A stretch of DNA of 24,161 bases, taken from NCBI GenBank assembly GCA_027604005.1, contig JADGJT010000297.1, positions 1 through 24,161 on the forward strand, in the 5' to 3' direction. Under the pieces are notes generated by a model that did no database searches, had not been told where the DNA came from, and saw only the letters and a program-made list of their open reading frames with translations. Positions 9,132 through 19,900 of this stretch are shown here, in pieces. Each line of letters begins with the position of its first letter. Position 1 is the first letter of the stretch. Origin of the DNA: Dinochytrium kinnereticum. Its lineage: Eukaryota; Chytridiomycota; Chytridiomycetes; Chytridiales; Chytridiaceae. The translations under genes were made by a program, and so were the position numbers.

Positions 9132-10567
9132 TTATATTCTGTCGTTCAATACTGCCAGAATTTGGGCGTTGTAGTGGAGCTGCCGCGCCACGTACTCGTT
9201 TAACTGTTGCAGAAGATCCTCGTTGTGGCGTTTTGAATATAATTGATATTCTGCTTTCACATTTTCACCCATTTTCTTCAGGAGCTCGCGGTTGGTGGCT
9301 TCTGTGCGCTTTGCCTTTCAGATATTTAGCCTAAATGCTAGGCTGATTAAAATATGACGCACCTCAGTCAAGTCCTCGAGAGCAGAATCCACCTTGTCCT
9401 GACGGATGCTGGATGATGCCTTGAGCTTCTCGATGACCTGAATCTTTCGTTGTGTCGATTTGCAGGAAGCCTCATAATCCGAGAGGACGTTGACACGATT
9501 ATTCAATGCAACCTTTGATGGTTAGTTTCATCATCGCCTTCTACAGTTTACCAGCGCAGATTGGGCACTACGTTCATGAAAGTTACAGTACTGTGCAAAG
9601 ATGGTCGTACTGTACGCCGCCTATTCTCAATAAGTATCTTCAAAAGGGCAGCCGGCCTACCTGCGAACTGTAAGCGGTCTCGAGAAGCTGAAAGTGCTTT
9701 GCAAGCTTCTTTAAAGAGCTAAAAGAAAAACAGAAAAAACCGTCAGATACCTCAACCATTCATGCATTTAAATACCTCGAGATTTGCTCAGGCTCTTCAT
9801 CACCCAGGTTCAGGAGCCTCGAGCAAACATCGACACACGTTGTCGCGTATGCTGAATGTATGGTTGGATACTTTTCATGACGACAAGAGACACAAACCTC
9901 TTTCAACTTTCCCAGCCTTCTCAACAGATTTCGCAACGACGGCCATGTTCGCTTCAACTCCAGTAGCCTCCGCTTTAGCATTATCGAAGAATGGATCAAC
10001 CTCTTGAACTTTTGGTGCAGCTACTGCGAATAAGTTGAAGACAGAGGTTCTTTTCGATCCAGGGGGTGGGGCAGGCGGTGTGAACTGAAAGGGACAAAAG
10101 AACAACAAAAGCAAAGATTAGTTAACCAACTTACATAGATGAAAACGGATAATAAAAAGCAAAGAAGCTTACCTGAAACTCTGAATCAAAAAACAACCTC
10201 ACACCCTCTGACTCCCTCAAAGCCCCATTCTCGGCAACCCTCTTCAAGAAAAGATCAACAGCCTTCACATAAGTCGTGATCTCAAGCGTCTTAGCCGGCG
10301 GAATCGGACTGATGAGTTCCGGGAAGTGGTTTTGAATATAACTCGTCAGCCGTTCAAGCTCGGCATGGGTTCGCGTGATAGAATACTTTGGTCGAGAGTA
10401 GGTGGGTATGTCTGTCTAATACGTTGGCCAAAAAAACAAAGTCAGCCTCAGGTGTGGTGTATCTCCTCCTTGTTCCGAACATTGGCTACTATCTGGATGT
10501 CTCCGTTTAGGTCCTTTGCAGCTCCGACTACGCTGACGTCGAGGGTGTATGGGGACTCTGAAGCCAT
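9132..10567 (-). CDS. VPS17: Vps17-like PX-BAR sorting nexin (retromer)
   Basis: Eight minus-strand exons join in phase: 10567-10481, 10415-10173, 10084-9898, 9851-9776, 9718-9661, 9620-9552, 9512-9363 and 9314-9132, about 350 aa. In fungi Vps17 pairs with Vps5 to form the membrane-bending SNX-BAR coat of retromer on endosomes; SNX5/6/32 are the animal counterparts. An N-terminal PX domain (about 1-115) shows the lead IPTYSRPKYSITRTHAEL and ends with VRLFFDSEFQFTPP, a form typical of Vps17. The BAR part starts near VQEVDPFFDNAK and continues as long helices with many Lys/Glu to a C-terminus of LHYNAQILAVLNDRI. The canonical PI3P-binding basic residues of PX are not obvious. The exon 1 donor (GTTCGG) is weak. 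A Snx5-type name is the main alternative. Confidence 0.85.
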
Positions 10568-10603
10568 GTTGCAATTGAAATTTGTGAAGTACTTTCACTT
10601 TGA
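10568..10603. promoter_or_regulatory. 36-bp divergent promoter between VPS17 and RSM22
   Basis: Only 36 bp separate the VPS17 start codon (minus) from the RSM22 start codon (plus). An in-frame TGA directly before the RSM22 ATG (10601-10603) fixes that start unless an upstream exon exists. Core promoter elements must lie here or within the opposing first exons. Confidence 0.45.
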
Positions 10604-12048
10604 ATGTCTGCAGGAGCTGCTTTTCGTCATGGTCGAATCTCTGTGGTCATCCCAGATAGCATCAAGGCCATGCTAACAGATCTCCCACGTAAGGACTTGG
10701 CTGCACGATCGCCTTTTTTATTTCATTTTAGTCCTATGTTTCTAATGGGCCGCAGGCGCCACGAGAGATCACGCCAGTGTTGAGATGATTCCGCAATTTT
10801 ACGCCTCGTCCTATACAGTTTTCAACCACTTAACAACTCGGATTCCTTCGTTCAATCCTCGGACTGTTTTGGATTTTGGAACAGGAATGGGAACTTCGGT
10901 TTGGTATGGCTTTTTTTTTGTTTTTGTTTTCATGTTTTTTTGAATGTCCATTCACAGCTGATTCTTAATGGAAGGGCTGCTTTTGAAGTATGGAAAGATC
11001 TGAAGGAAGTTGTGACAGTGGAAAAGGCCGAAAGGTTACTTGCTGCTCACTCAATTTTGCTGCAGGTATGTATTAGTTGTTTTAAAGCATGGCCTTGACT
11101 GTTATCATAGATGTTGCCAGGAAGTCCCATTTTCCGACCTCGTCGTCTCCTTTCATACGCAGCTGAGGTAATTACTAGAACTCATTCTTAATTGTAATTA
11201 AGATAATAGAAAGAGAAACACGATCTGGTTATCTGCTCCAATTCTCTGAGATATGTGCCCCAACGTGACCATGAAGAAGCCATAAAATCTCTGTGGCGCC
11301 TTACTTCTGACGTACTGGTATAAAATCAGTTGTACACTTTATCTTTATTTAAATATTTAAGGTTTTTATCGAAAATGGGGATAGGCCTTCATTTGACTTG
11401 ATATGCAAGGCCAGGGACCAGATTCTGGCTTCTGAGGATGTGGGACACGTCGTTGCGCCAGTTGGTATCTGCATTAGCGAATATTGAATCTAAGTCTTGA
11501 TGCAGTGCCCCCATGATTCGCCATGCATGATTCAAACAAAATCCACCTCAAACGTTTGCACCTTTGCACGAAGAACACATTTTTCCAGAGTTGATGTACG
11601 CTTGGATGTCTTAATGATCTGCTCATACAAATAGGTGAATCTGGGAATGGTGCCTCGGAAACAGGACTACAAAGATTTCGTATTCTCATACATTGTGCTC
11701 AGAAAAGGCCCTAGGCCACCGAGAGCAACAACGGGTAATGATGATTCATATCATTGGCCCAGAATCATCGACAATCCCATCAAAAGAGATCAACATGTAG
11801 TATTGGACCTTTGCGAGTCCTCCGGTAAGCCCTTTTTTATTTCCTTACTGATATAGCGCTAACTTTAATAAGGAAAATTGGTTCGGACGGTAGTAGGTCA
11901 GCACGACAACAAAGGCCCATACTACGATGCCCGGAAATCACAATGGGGGGACCTATGGCCTCACCCTGTCGAAAAGTCGCAAGATTTAAGAGTGGTGAAT
12001 CGAGCCCATCATTCCTCTTCCGCCTCTAACGGCGGTAAGAAGACGTGA
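10604..12048 (+). CDS. RSM22: Mitochondrial ribosome assembly factor Rsm22/METTL17
   Basis: Nine exons join in phase: 10604-10688, 10756-10903, 10975-11065, 11111-11167, 11210-11317, 11362-11460, 11506-11589, 11635-11824 and 11873-12048, about 345 aa. Rsm22/METTL17 is a methyltransferase-fold protein that helps assemble the small mitoribosomal subunit. Landmarks are YASSYTVFNHL, the SAM-fold motif VLDFGTGMGTSVWAAFEVW (motif I), DLVICSNSLRYVP, and the iron-sulfur cysteine block APCPHDSPC with a following VCTFARR. Near the end come YHWPRIIDNP, HVVLDLCESSGK and YYDARKSQWGDLWP. The protein is shorter than yeast Rsm22 (628 aa), mainly at the N-terminus, and no strong targeting peptide is evident. 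Its last 40 coding bases overlap the end of the Rab escort gene on the other strand. Confidence 0.92.
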
Positions 12049-13537
12049 TCTGGGTCTATTTTAGAGAATATCTGCTCGCTTCGGTTGACGATATCCTCGC
12101 AGAACATTGATTCGAGGTCGTCTCTGCAGAAAATGATGTTGCTCTGGGGGCTATTTTGTGGTTTCAGTGTGTGTTCCTTGTAGAATGCTTTCAGTGCGAT
12201 TTGGGGGGCCTCTGTGATTTAGTTCGTCAGCCATATATTATGAATAAGGAAACAAACCTTGACCGCTTATCTCAAGTAACTCTGAAATCACTTTATCGAA
12301 TTCCTTATATACTGCATCGTCTTCAGTGACGCAAACGAAGCTCAATATATCTACAATGTTCAGCGAACGGGCATTGAAATGGGTCCAACAAACATTCGCC
12401 TTCGGGGCAAGCACGTGCTTCGTGGTGTTGCTGAGAAACGTAAATGACGTATGGGAAGTCCAAGGAAGGTGGAACAACGGTGAAAGTTATTGATGAGTCA
12501 CGGAACAGAGATGCCTTTGATATGATAAATGCGCGAGAAATCCTGGCCGCAGGTAAGCATACAGGTTTCAGGCAAGGCAGGTGTTCTTACGTCAAAAACT
12601 CCTTCGAAGCTGCCGGATTCACGACATGCAAGTAATCTTGTGACGATATAAGGACTTTTCCATAGAAGATATTATCTCCGTCCGCTCCTACGCGAATCGA
12701 GTATTCAGGGTCGGATTCAGAAGGGGAAATATCAACCGTTTCAATTTTCATGTTCAAGCGATATTCTCCACCGTATACAGCGCAATATCTGTGGATGTTA
12801 AGTAAACTTCAAAGGGAATATGCAGTTTTGCAGCATACCGGCAGAATGCTTGAGATAACTCGCTTCCTGTTCCATAAATACCAGAAAGAAATGCAGTATC
12901 TCCATAACGACCTAGCGATTCCATGTATCTCTTGATTAGTGAGAAACCTCTGTTGACAGATGCTTTGCAATAATTAGAACAACATTTGTAAAAACATCCT
13001 ACCTATACTAGCGTCTTCAGAATCTAAAAATGCAATGGCGTATTTGATAGCAGCTTGAAGCTTCTCTTCAAGACCAGTCTGCTCCAAGTATTTGGCTAAC
13101 AAGACTTCACATATTACTGCCCGCCAAAGGAAAACAAAAACAAACCATCTCCTCCATTTTCGAGTCCACCCTCCTGCTGAACTTGAGTTAAAAGCTTCAT
13201 CAGGCGGCGCTTGTCAGCAAGTCCAATAGATTCGCTTGAGAACACGTCCTCCTTTTTACCTGGGACCTTTTTTAACGTTACCAAAAAAGACATGGGACCC
13301 GTTCCATACCACTTCGAGCGTCTTGTTCCATAACAAAAACACCTTTTCGATGACTTTAAACTCAAGGTATTGGCCTACTTTGGATCTGATGAGAGTTTGA
13401 ACCATGACTCCGGATGAGAATAAGAGTTTTGGGGCGAGGTCTAGACAATATTTCCGGTTGTTGCGAAGGAGGTCCAGAAGTTGGAGCATTTTTGCACGGT
13501 CAGGGCCGTTGACCTTTTCATGGGTTCCCGCATCATG
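12009..13537 (-). CDS. MRS6: Rab escort protein (REP, Mrs6/CHM family), N-terminus in gap
   Basis: Eight minus-strand exons are visible: from the gap to 13310, then 13266-13146, 13104-13003, 12962-12839, 12788-12591, 12542-12394, 12350-12258 and 12211-12009, about 405 aa. REP presents new Rab GTPases to geranylgeranyl transferase II and delivers them to membranes. Landmarks are NRKYCLDLAPKLLFSSG, SKVGQYLEFKVIEK, LADKRRLMKLL, ESLGRYGDTAFLSGIYG, then QAFCRYCAVYGGEYRL and a C-terminus EQIFSKIDPDHVFLPP. These separate REP from GDI. The N-terminal dinucleotide-fold segment (GxGxxG) is absent and presumably lies in the unsequenced stretch. The usually conserved region around YG-x-P-FL-P-YG-GELPQ is altered here (no prolines, one extra Ser). 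Confidence 0.88.
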
Positions 13538-13634
13538 NNNNNNNNNNNNNNNNNNNNNNNNNNNNNNNNNNNNNNNNNNNNNNNNNNNNNNNNNNNNNNN
13601 NNNNNNNNNNNNNNNNNNNNNNNNNNNNNNNNNN
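13538..13634. other. Assembly gap (97 N)
   Basis: A run of unknown bases. It interrupts the region between APC7 (whose last visible exon points into it) and the Rab escort protein (whose first exons are missing). The amount of missing protein suggests the true gap is longer than 97 bp. Confidence 0.99.
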
Positions 13635-15352
13635 AATCGAGAAAGAAAAGGCCTTACATGTGGATGGATTCTTTCCATTTTTGCTCACCGTTGAGAAGCG
13701 ATACGAGTGCTAAGTGTGTTATTAAATATAAATTGTTTTCATACCCAAGACCGCGTCAGCGCAATGAGGATCTTTTTCTAGCGCACGATCTAGAGCTATG
13801 CTAGCCTAGTATGGATTAGCAGGAAGGCAAATGGAAAATGATTAAACGAACATTCAATTTTTGATCGGGCAGATGGCTCAATACGATTCCAATCAGCGTT
13901 AGTGCGCGAGGATTCTCGGGCATACACTCAGCAGCCTCTTCTTTTGGTGTTAGTGGCGAAGAAAAAAATCGACAAAAAAAGAACCTCTTGCAACCTCTAA
14001 AGCCTCCTTTGGCCTCCCCATCCCGATATAAGATTCCATTAATCCACGAAACGTCCCAAGATTTTTCGAAAAACGATGCGATTGACGAAAAGACAAGGCC
14101 GAGTCCCCGTAGTGGCCTAATTTCAGCAATATTCTGCCTAAAAACGTAAATTAAGTATAGCTAATAGCAATATACCTTTAGTACGGTAACAAGCTGCATG
14201 TGATTTCTTAATAGAAATGGCTTTGTCCGCGAAGAATAGGGCTCGCTCATTGTCGTCTTTTAATTCCCAGTAATACGAGTGAGCTAGCCAGGGTTCTGGG
14301 TGCTCGCTAGCTACCCGCATAAGGTCTTCAGAGAGAAGTCTCAGCTCGGAAACTTTCCGTTGCTCTTTTAATGCTTCAGCGAAGGTATCCATTGTTTCGA
14401 CAGCTTCTGGGTCAAGTCTGCGAATCTATGTCCGATACTAATTATATTCAGATAATCATTATGTTTCTGTACCTTGTTGAAAACACCTATAGCACCGATT
14501 TCGTTCCCATTTTGAAAACAGCATTCTGCTATTCTGCTAAGCAGAAGGGTGCTATTCTTAAAGCTTGTCTCCAATGTCTTGAATCCCATTATAGCCTCTA
14601 CAGATGTTTTAGCAATCCTCCATCTTTTGTTCAAACCATCGTATTTGCATTCGTTCTGACAAGAAGCGGACGTTAGAAACAGCTTCAGCCAAGATTCGTA
14701 TTGACTTGGGATGTGCCCCTGTATCTCGGAAATGCTGGCACCCATTTGTACGAGGGCTAAGAATGCCTCGATTGCCCCCGGACATTGTCTGGTGTAAGAG
14801 GTTAAGACTCTATCAGGGATTCAATAGTTATTACGCGAGAATCTTCTTATAACATTTAGCTGCGTCCCTACAGTGGTTAGCGTTGAGTGAACCTGTCAAA
14901 TACTTTTTTCGTCCAGACTCTTGATAAATGAATGCCAGTTTTCTCAACACCTCAACCGTTTGCAGATTTTCAGGTATAGATCCAAGAATATCTTGTGCAA
15001 GTTCATAAGTCTCTGCTGCCATGTATGTAGTCCCAAGCTCCTCCTTGATCCCAATGATAGTCTGCTGCTTTGCAGCAGAATGCTTTCCTCGCTTCAGGTC
15101 GCTTGTATCCTCCTTTAAATAGGCCAACGCCTTTTTAAATTGAGTAATGGCTCGCCAGTATTGCTTGGAGGTCAAGTAGCACTTTCCCAGCAAGCGATGA
15201 GAGTGGCTCAACAGCTCAAAGTTTTGGGGATTTAAGGATGGTGGTTCGGTGTTTAAGGTTGAGACCAAAAGGCCCAGGACGATTTCAGCTGAAGCCTGTA
15301 ATCCGTTTTCATAGAGGCTCTCTGCTTCGTGGAGCAGGCCCTGAGAGTTCAT
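13635..15352 (-). CDS. ANAPC7: Anaphase-promoting complex subunit 7 (APC7), C-terminus in gap
   Basis: Visible minus-strand exons: 15352-14835, 14788-14473, 14425-14176, 14137-13985, 13940-13852, 13805-13745 and 13709 to about 13658, roughly 480 aa (human APC7 is 599). The protein is a TPR scaffold of the APC/C ubiquitin ligase. Matches to animal APC7 run in order: ELGTTYMAAETYELAQDILGSIP, AQCPGAIEAFLALVQMGA, FNKIRRLDPEAVETMDTFAE, SEHPEPWLAHSYYWEL, RALFFADKAISIKKSHAACY and ALDRALEKDPHCADAVLALV. After KWKESIHM there is either a TAA stop at 13656-13654 or, more likely, a donor (GTAAGG from 13657) leading to further TPRs in the gap. The start is 48 bp past the SSF1 stop on the same strand. Confidence 0.85.
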
Positions 15353-15366
15353 TCTCCTAAGCTTGG

Positions 15367-15372
15367 TTTATT
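15367..15372 (-). terminator. Poly(A) signal AATAAA of SSF1
   Basis: AATAAA on the minus strand, about 29 nt after the SSF1 stop and about 15 nt before the APC7 ATG. If used, SSF1 transcripts would be cleaved at or inside the first APC7 codons. Confidence 0.45.
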
Positions 15373-15400
15373 ATTCAAAAAATTGGCACAATCTTCTGCC

Positions 15401-16869
15401 TCAGTCCTCATCCAATTCAACATCTTCATCGTCGTCCCCTTCCGAATCTCCCTCCTCCTCGTCCTCCTCTTCGTCGTCATCATGTGCGTCTTCGTCCTCC
15501 GAGCCCATGTCTTCGTCGTGTCCCCCGTCCTCTGATTCATCAGCTTCATCGTCGGCTTCCTCATCATCATCCTCGTCCGTCCTTTTGGGGTTTGTCAGAA
15601 ATCATCCAGAACACCAAGGGCCATTCATTACCTCTCCGTCTTTGCCCTCTTCCGCCTAACGTTCGCCTCTTGCTCGGCTTTCCTCTTGGCCTTTTCATTC
15701 TCCCTCTTCTCCACCCTGGTCTTAATCTCCTGAGCCTCCTCACGGGTCTTTGTAACTGCACCCTATTAGAAGGGGAGATCAAGTATGCTAGGACTTACCA
15801 TGCCGATGGTAGATGACTTCTCCATCACAGAGGCCAACGCTGATTTTCGTAAGCTGAATGTGAAGTCTGGGACCCAATTCCGTCAACTTGATCGCTCGCT
15901 GCTCGGCCTTCTTATTCCCCCTGCCGACATACTTTTGAGGAAGCACAACTGAAGATTCAGGCCCATCCTCAACATCACTCTCTGATGCAAAAGCGCCTCT
16001 GAATAACACATCTATAAGAAAAAAAATCAAATCCGGATCTTATCATTACCTCAGGACATAATCACTGATTTCATCGAAGCGGTTCAAATCTGGGATATCT
16101 GCTTGGATAATGCTCTTCACGCTCTTACTCACACCGACGGCTTTTACATCAATACTGTAATGGCGAAGTTCGATGGTGTCTGCTTCCGGGTCCCGATGAA
16201 GCAAAACTACCCTTCTAGCTTCTGTGAGTTTCATCTGTATTTGGTGTTAAACGATCAAGTGTCATCCAAACAAATGCATACCGTCTTGACATTAATCGGG
16301 GGAAAAAGGTTCTGGAAAACAGTTGCCATCAGCTTGATTTGTTTGGCATCATCATTGAAGTTGTTCAGAACCACCTGTTTCCTCACTTCGTAAGCCTCTT
16401 TGTTACCAAAGCATGATCCTTACCAAAGGAGAGACCTTAAAGTCTGATCCCGGAGACTTTGGTCTGTTTTGAAGAGCCCTGATGTCCTTGGAGAGCACAT
16501 AAGAAAGAACCTTGAAGTTAAGCGTTGGTCCTCGTGGAATCCGGCCAATACGAAAGTTAACCCCAGCCTCCGTACTCGAAAAGATGAGCATATGAGAAAC
16601 ATGCAGCTGGCCGGCGATGTGCACAAAATCCTTCAGCTTGTTCCCTTTTCTCTCCTGAATCGATGTCAGTTCCAAGCAAGCATGTCATGACGCCCCACCT
16701 TCAGCTTCGCGGCAGTGTTTGGCTCCATGATCCTCCTGACGTCCTTGACCAGCAGCTGCACAGACTTCCCAACCGCACCCGATCGAATGACGAATGACTT
16801 TGGGATCTTTGCGGCGGCATCGCCAGGGCCCTCGGCGTGCGTGCGCTTCTTCTTCCTGCGCTTGGCCAT
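15401..16869 (-). CDS. SSF1: Ssf1/Peter Pan Brix-domain ribosome biogenesis factor
   Basis: Seven minus-strand exons (16869-16699, 16654-16424, 16374-16282, 16234-16050, 15998-15799, 15755-15632, 15581-15401) give 394 aa. Ssf1/PPAN acts in the nucleolus in early 60S assembly and 27S pre-rRNA processing. A basic start (MAKRRKKKRTH) leads into the Brix domain: PKSFVIRSGAVGKSVQLLVKD, RRIMEPNTAAKLK, GNKLKDFVHIAGQL, RIPRGPTLNFKVLSY, VLNNFNDDAKQIKLMA, ELRHYSIDVKAVGVS, and a closing GNKKAEQRAIKLTELGPRL. Then come a basic coiled segment (VEKRENEKAKRKAEQEA) and a 59-residue tail that is almost all Asp/Glu. The intron 5 acceptor was set at GTGCAG (15761-15756) because it restores HVTKTREEA. The antisense strand of the acidic tail gives a meaningless Ser-rich frame. 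Confidence 0.95.
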
Positions 16870-16979
16870 CTGGATGTCGAAAGCCAAACACTTTTTCTTT
16901 TTCAAACTGTGACAAATTCAGCGGGCAGCCATCGCTGGAAGATTGTCATTCTGCGATTTGTCGACCTCACCAGGAGACG
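16870..16979. promoter_or_regulatory. 110-bp divergent promoter between SSF1 and dynein
   Basis: The interval separates the SSF1 start codon (minus) from the dynein heavy chain start codon (plus). A nucleolar housekeeping gene and a cilium gene therefore share one short upstream region. The call is positional; I see no recognisable element. Confidence 0.4.
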
Positions 16980-19900
16980 ATGGCTGCGCTGAGCAATGAC
17001 GGCCAGCGGACGCCCGCAAAGCGCCGACTTGATCATCTGAGCCTGGGATCAGGACCTATATCCTCAACGCTGGTTGCTCTATCCGAGAACAACATGATGG
17101 TGATGCGCAAGACATCAACGCTGAAGGGTGAGGCCGCAAGGCTGCTGGGAAGAATACTAAACACTCTCACGAAAAAAAAGAGCTCATAAGGGCATCAAAG
17201 GAGGCCAGAATGCTGCAGAGGGAGGTTCCGGACTCTGTGCTTTCAAAACTCAAGTTTAAGCCAAACTCGTTGAAACGGACGCTGCATGGGATCAATATAG
17301 CGCCTCATTACACGGCAGAAAGCGAGCAACCAAATCCTATCATCAAAAGAGCAAAAGCAACAAATGCTCCAGAGCCTCCGCCGCAGCTTTCGGCCCTCTC
17401 AACATCGACATTCAAGGAGAAGCTCGTCGATTTTTTAATGTAATCAACATGTTTGCTGTCACGCACTAAATTGATCTCAGTGACCAGCAAAATCAGCGTC
17501 CAAGGCCGGAGGATGGTTGGTTTTATTTTAATAAGCTCCTTGCCATAATCCCTTTGTAGATGAGACGGCAGAAATGATATTGGTCAACATGGACAAATCA
17601 TTTGTTCTGGATGAGAAGTTGGCTAGGGCCATTCGGTTAGCTAACACGCATCCAGAGGATGTGGAAGACAACTCCTTGATTGAAGTGGGGATATATGATT
17701 TAATACGTGCTCTAATGGCTCTTCTAGGCATTTTATGCGTATTTCGACCAAACGATAAAGTCACAGTCCTTTAGCGAAATGGACGATGCCTCCATTAGAA
17801 GAATATACAGGCATATTGAGATCAGTCTACGCAAAAATCATCCCCTCCTGGTGGAGAAGCTTTTGAAAGAAGTCCAGACAGAATTCATTGAAAGTGGGAA
17901 AACGGCAGCAGGTTCGTTCCGTCTCTGATCTGAATAAGGCATTCATACTCTTGCTCGAACTATAGTGCAATACATTCTACGGAAGCCAGAGTCTCTCAGG
18001 GAACTGGAGAGGTTGATTTAGTGAACTTCTGTCTTCTTTTTAACGTATTTACATAGACCCAGAAAGGATTACCTGCCTTTCCCGCAAGATAAATGCCCAT
18101 TTCCCGCTGGCTGGCTTCCTCAATTCCTGGATACCAGATCTAAGATTGAGAGGACATTATACATTAGCCATCCCGTAATGATGAAAGCTCTCGACATCTG
18201 GTGCGATTTCAAAGAACTGAGATTCGTAAGTAAGTATGAGATCCAGGCACAGAAAGAACCATTCAGAATAGGTGGATTCCGAAGCATGCTTTTGGTTCAA
18301 AGCGAAAAATGCAGGGATAAGCTCCTGAAAGGGTAAAGCAACCTTTACCTCTTAAATGCATGTTGATATCTTACAAAGGTGGTTCACTACAATCGCAAGG
18401 CTTTTCACAGAGTTCTTTTCTCGAACAAAACGCAATGGATCTTCAGCGGTATCACGCCCTAGCGACTCTTACTTCCGATGCGCGTCAACCCTTATCTACA
18501 ATGAAATGTTAAGCATTATCACCTCCTCCGTCCACGACTACATATCTCTCTTTAATTACTACCCGATTTTACCTCCCGAAGACGAAATTCCCGGAGTTAT
18601 GATTGTAGACATGCATCCCCATGCGCCTAGATTTATTGTACGGCTATGTCTCGAAAACGGAAAGCTGGAGTTTGACCCTATTCTCTCAGATATCGGAGAG
18701 GCTATAGTGGAGTGTCTTGATTTTTGCGTCAAAACAATCGAAAGTCTGCCCCGAGTTGAATCAGTCATATATAGCCCTGGAGCCGAAGTTCTTTTGGCTC
18801 CCCCTGCTATGACACCAGCAGCTATCGCAGCGCAACAGGAAGCGATATCAGCATGTCTTAGCACAACTAACGCAGAATCTACCATGAAGATTGTCTGCGA
18901 GCCGCTTGTGGTTCGCAACGCGCTAAACCATCTTCAACGGTATTCTAAGGAGTGCTTTAAAGTGGTTGATGAATACGTTATGGAGAGATACAAGCCTTAT
19001 GAGCATATTTATAGCGGGCAAGTTTATGATTTGATTGAAAAGTTTTTCACAGAAGACCGAACGTTTGAGGAATACACTGCGGTAACATAAATGATTTGTT
19101 AAACTCAATTAATGGATGAGTAGGAGATTGAAAAGTTCAGAGTAATGTCTGCTCAAATCATGAGACAGGCTAGAAGAATTGAATTGCCGATGGTTGAACT
19201 ATGGTGTGATGAGTTCCATAGGGATCTCTCCACGATTGCTATGGACTGCTCTAACAAATTACTCAACAGAATAGTTCTGCAAACTCAAGAGCATGAAAAG
19301 AGGTTTGGGTCTGAGTCGAATGGTGAAAATGCTCATATTTGATAGTATCTGCCTACGATACGAGTTTATCAGCAGCAGGGCTTTAACGGTCCCCGAAAAT
19401 ATAAAAGAAATGGCTGAACAAATGGAATATATGGAAGGTGTAAGGAACCAAGAGCTGCCTGGTCTTCAAGAAGAGCTTGAAGACGTCCGCAAGCGAATCC
19501 TGTATATAGTGAACTTTTCAGCAATGTCAGAAGAGCACATTCAACTCAACAACACGACATTCACATGGCCAGAGAAAATCCTTGCAATCCTCGAAAGTCA
19601 CAATAAGATAATGGGTGCTGCTCGTGAAAAGTCCGAGGCTCAGCTAAAGGAGCGACGGACCAAGTTCGAGATGGAATTGGAGGACTTTGCAAAACAAGTT
19701 GAGGAACTTGCCGATGTCGGGGACTTGGATGAGATGCCGTTCTACGTGAAAAAAGTACAAACATTGGCCAAACAGTTGGCAACTGCAGCCGATACCATCG
19801 CAGCTTTCAACAAGGAAGAGCAGCTGTTCGGATGGAGCGTGACTGTCTACCCACAGCGAAAGCAAATTCTCGCCGCTCTAGAACCCTACCAAGCCCTCTA

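Noticed and set aside
9866..9897. Very short (27 nt) intron in VPS17 ending at GAAAAG
   Set aside because: A 46-nt intron using the better TTCAG acceptor at 9854-9852 is in phase and aligns better with the BAR domain.
15363..15659. Serine-rich plus-strand open frame
   Set aside because: It is the antisense of the Asp/Glu-rich tail of SSF1; GAN/GAR codons read backwards give Ser-rich sequence.
17574..17774. Separate small gene ending at a TAG near 17774
   Set aside because: Splicing at 17684/17728 keeps the frame open into the dynein tail ([12 protein letters not shown]), so the stop is intronic-frame noise.
18226..18271. Candidate intron starting at GTAAGTAAGTATG in the dynein tail
   Set aside because: Reading straight through stays open and gives a plausible tail sequence, while splicing leads to an early stop.
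18559..18918. 119-codon minus-strand open frame
   Set aside because: Antisense to the dynein tail exon 18379-19081, which is in phase with the rest of that gene.
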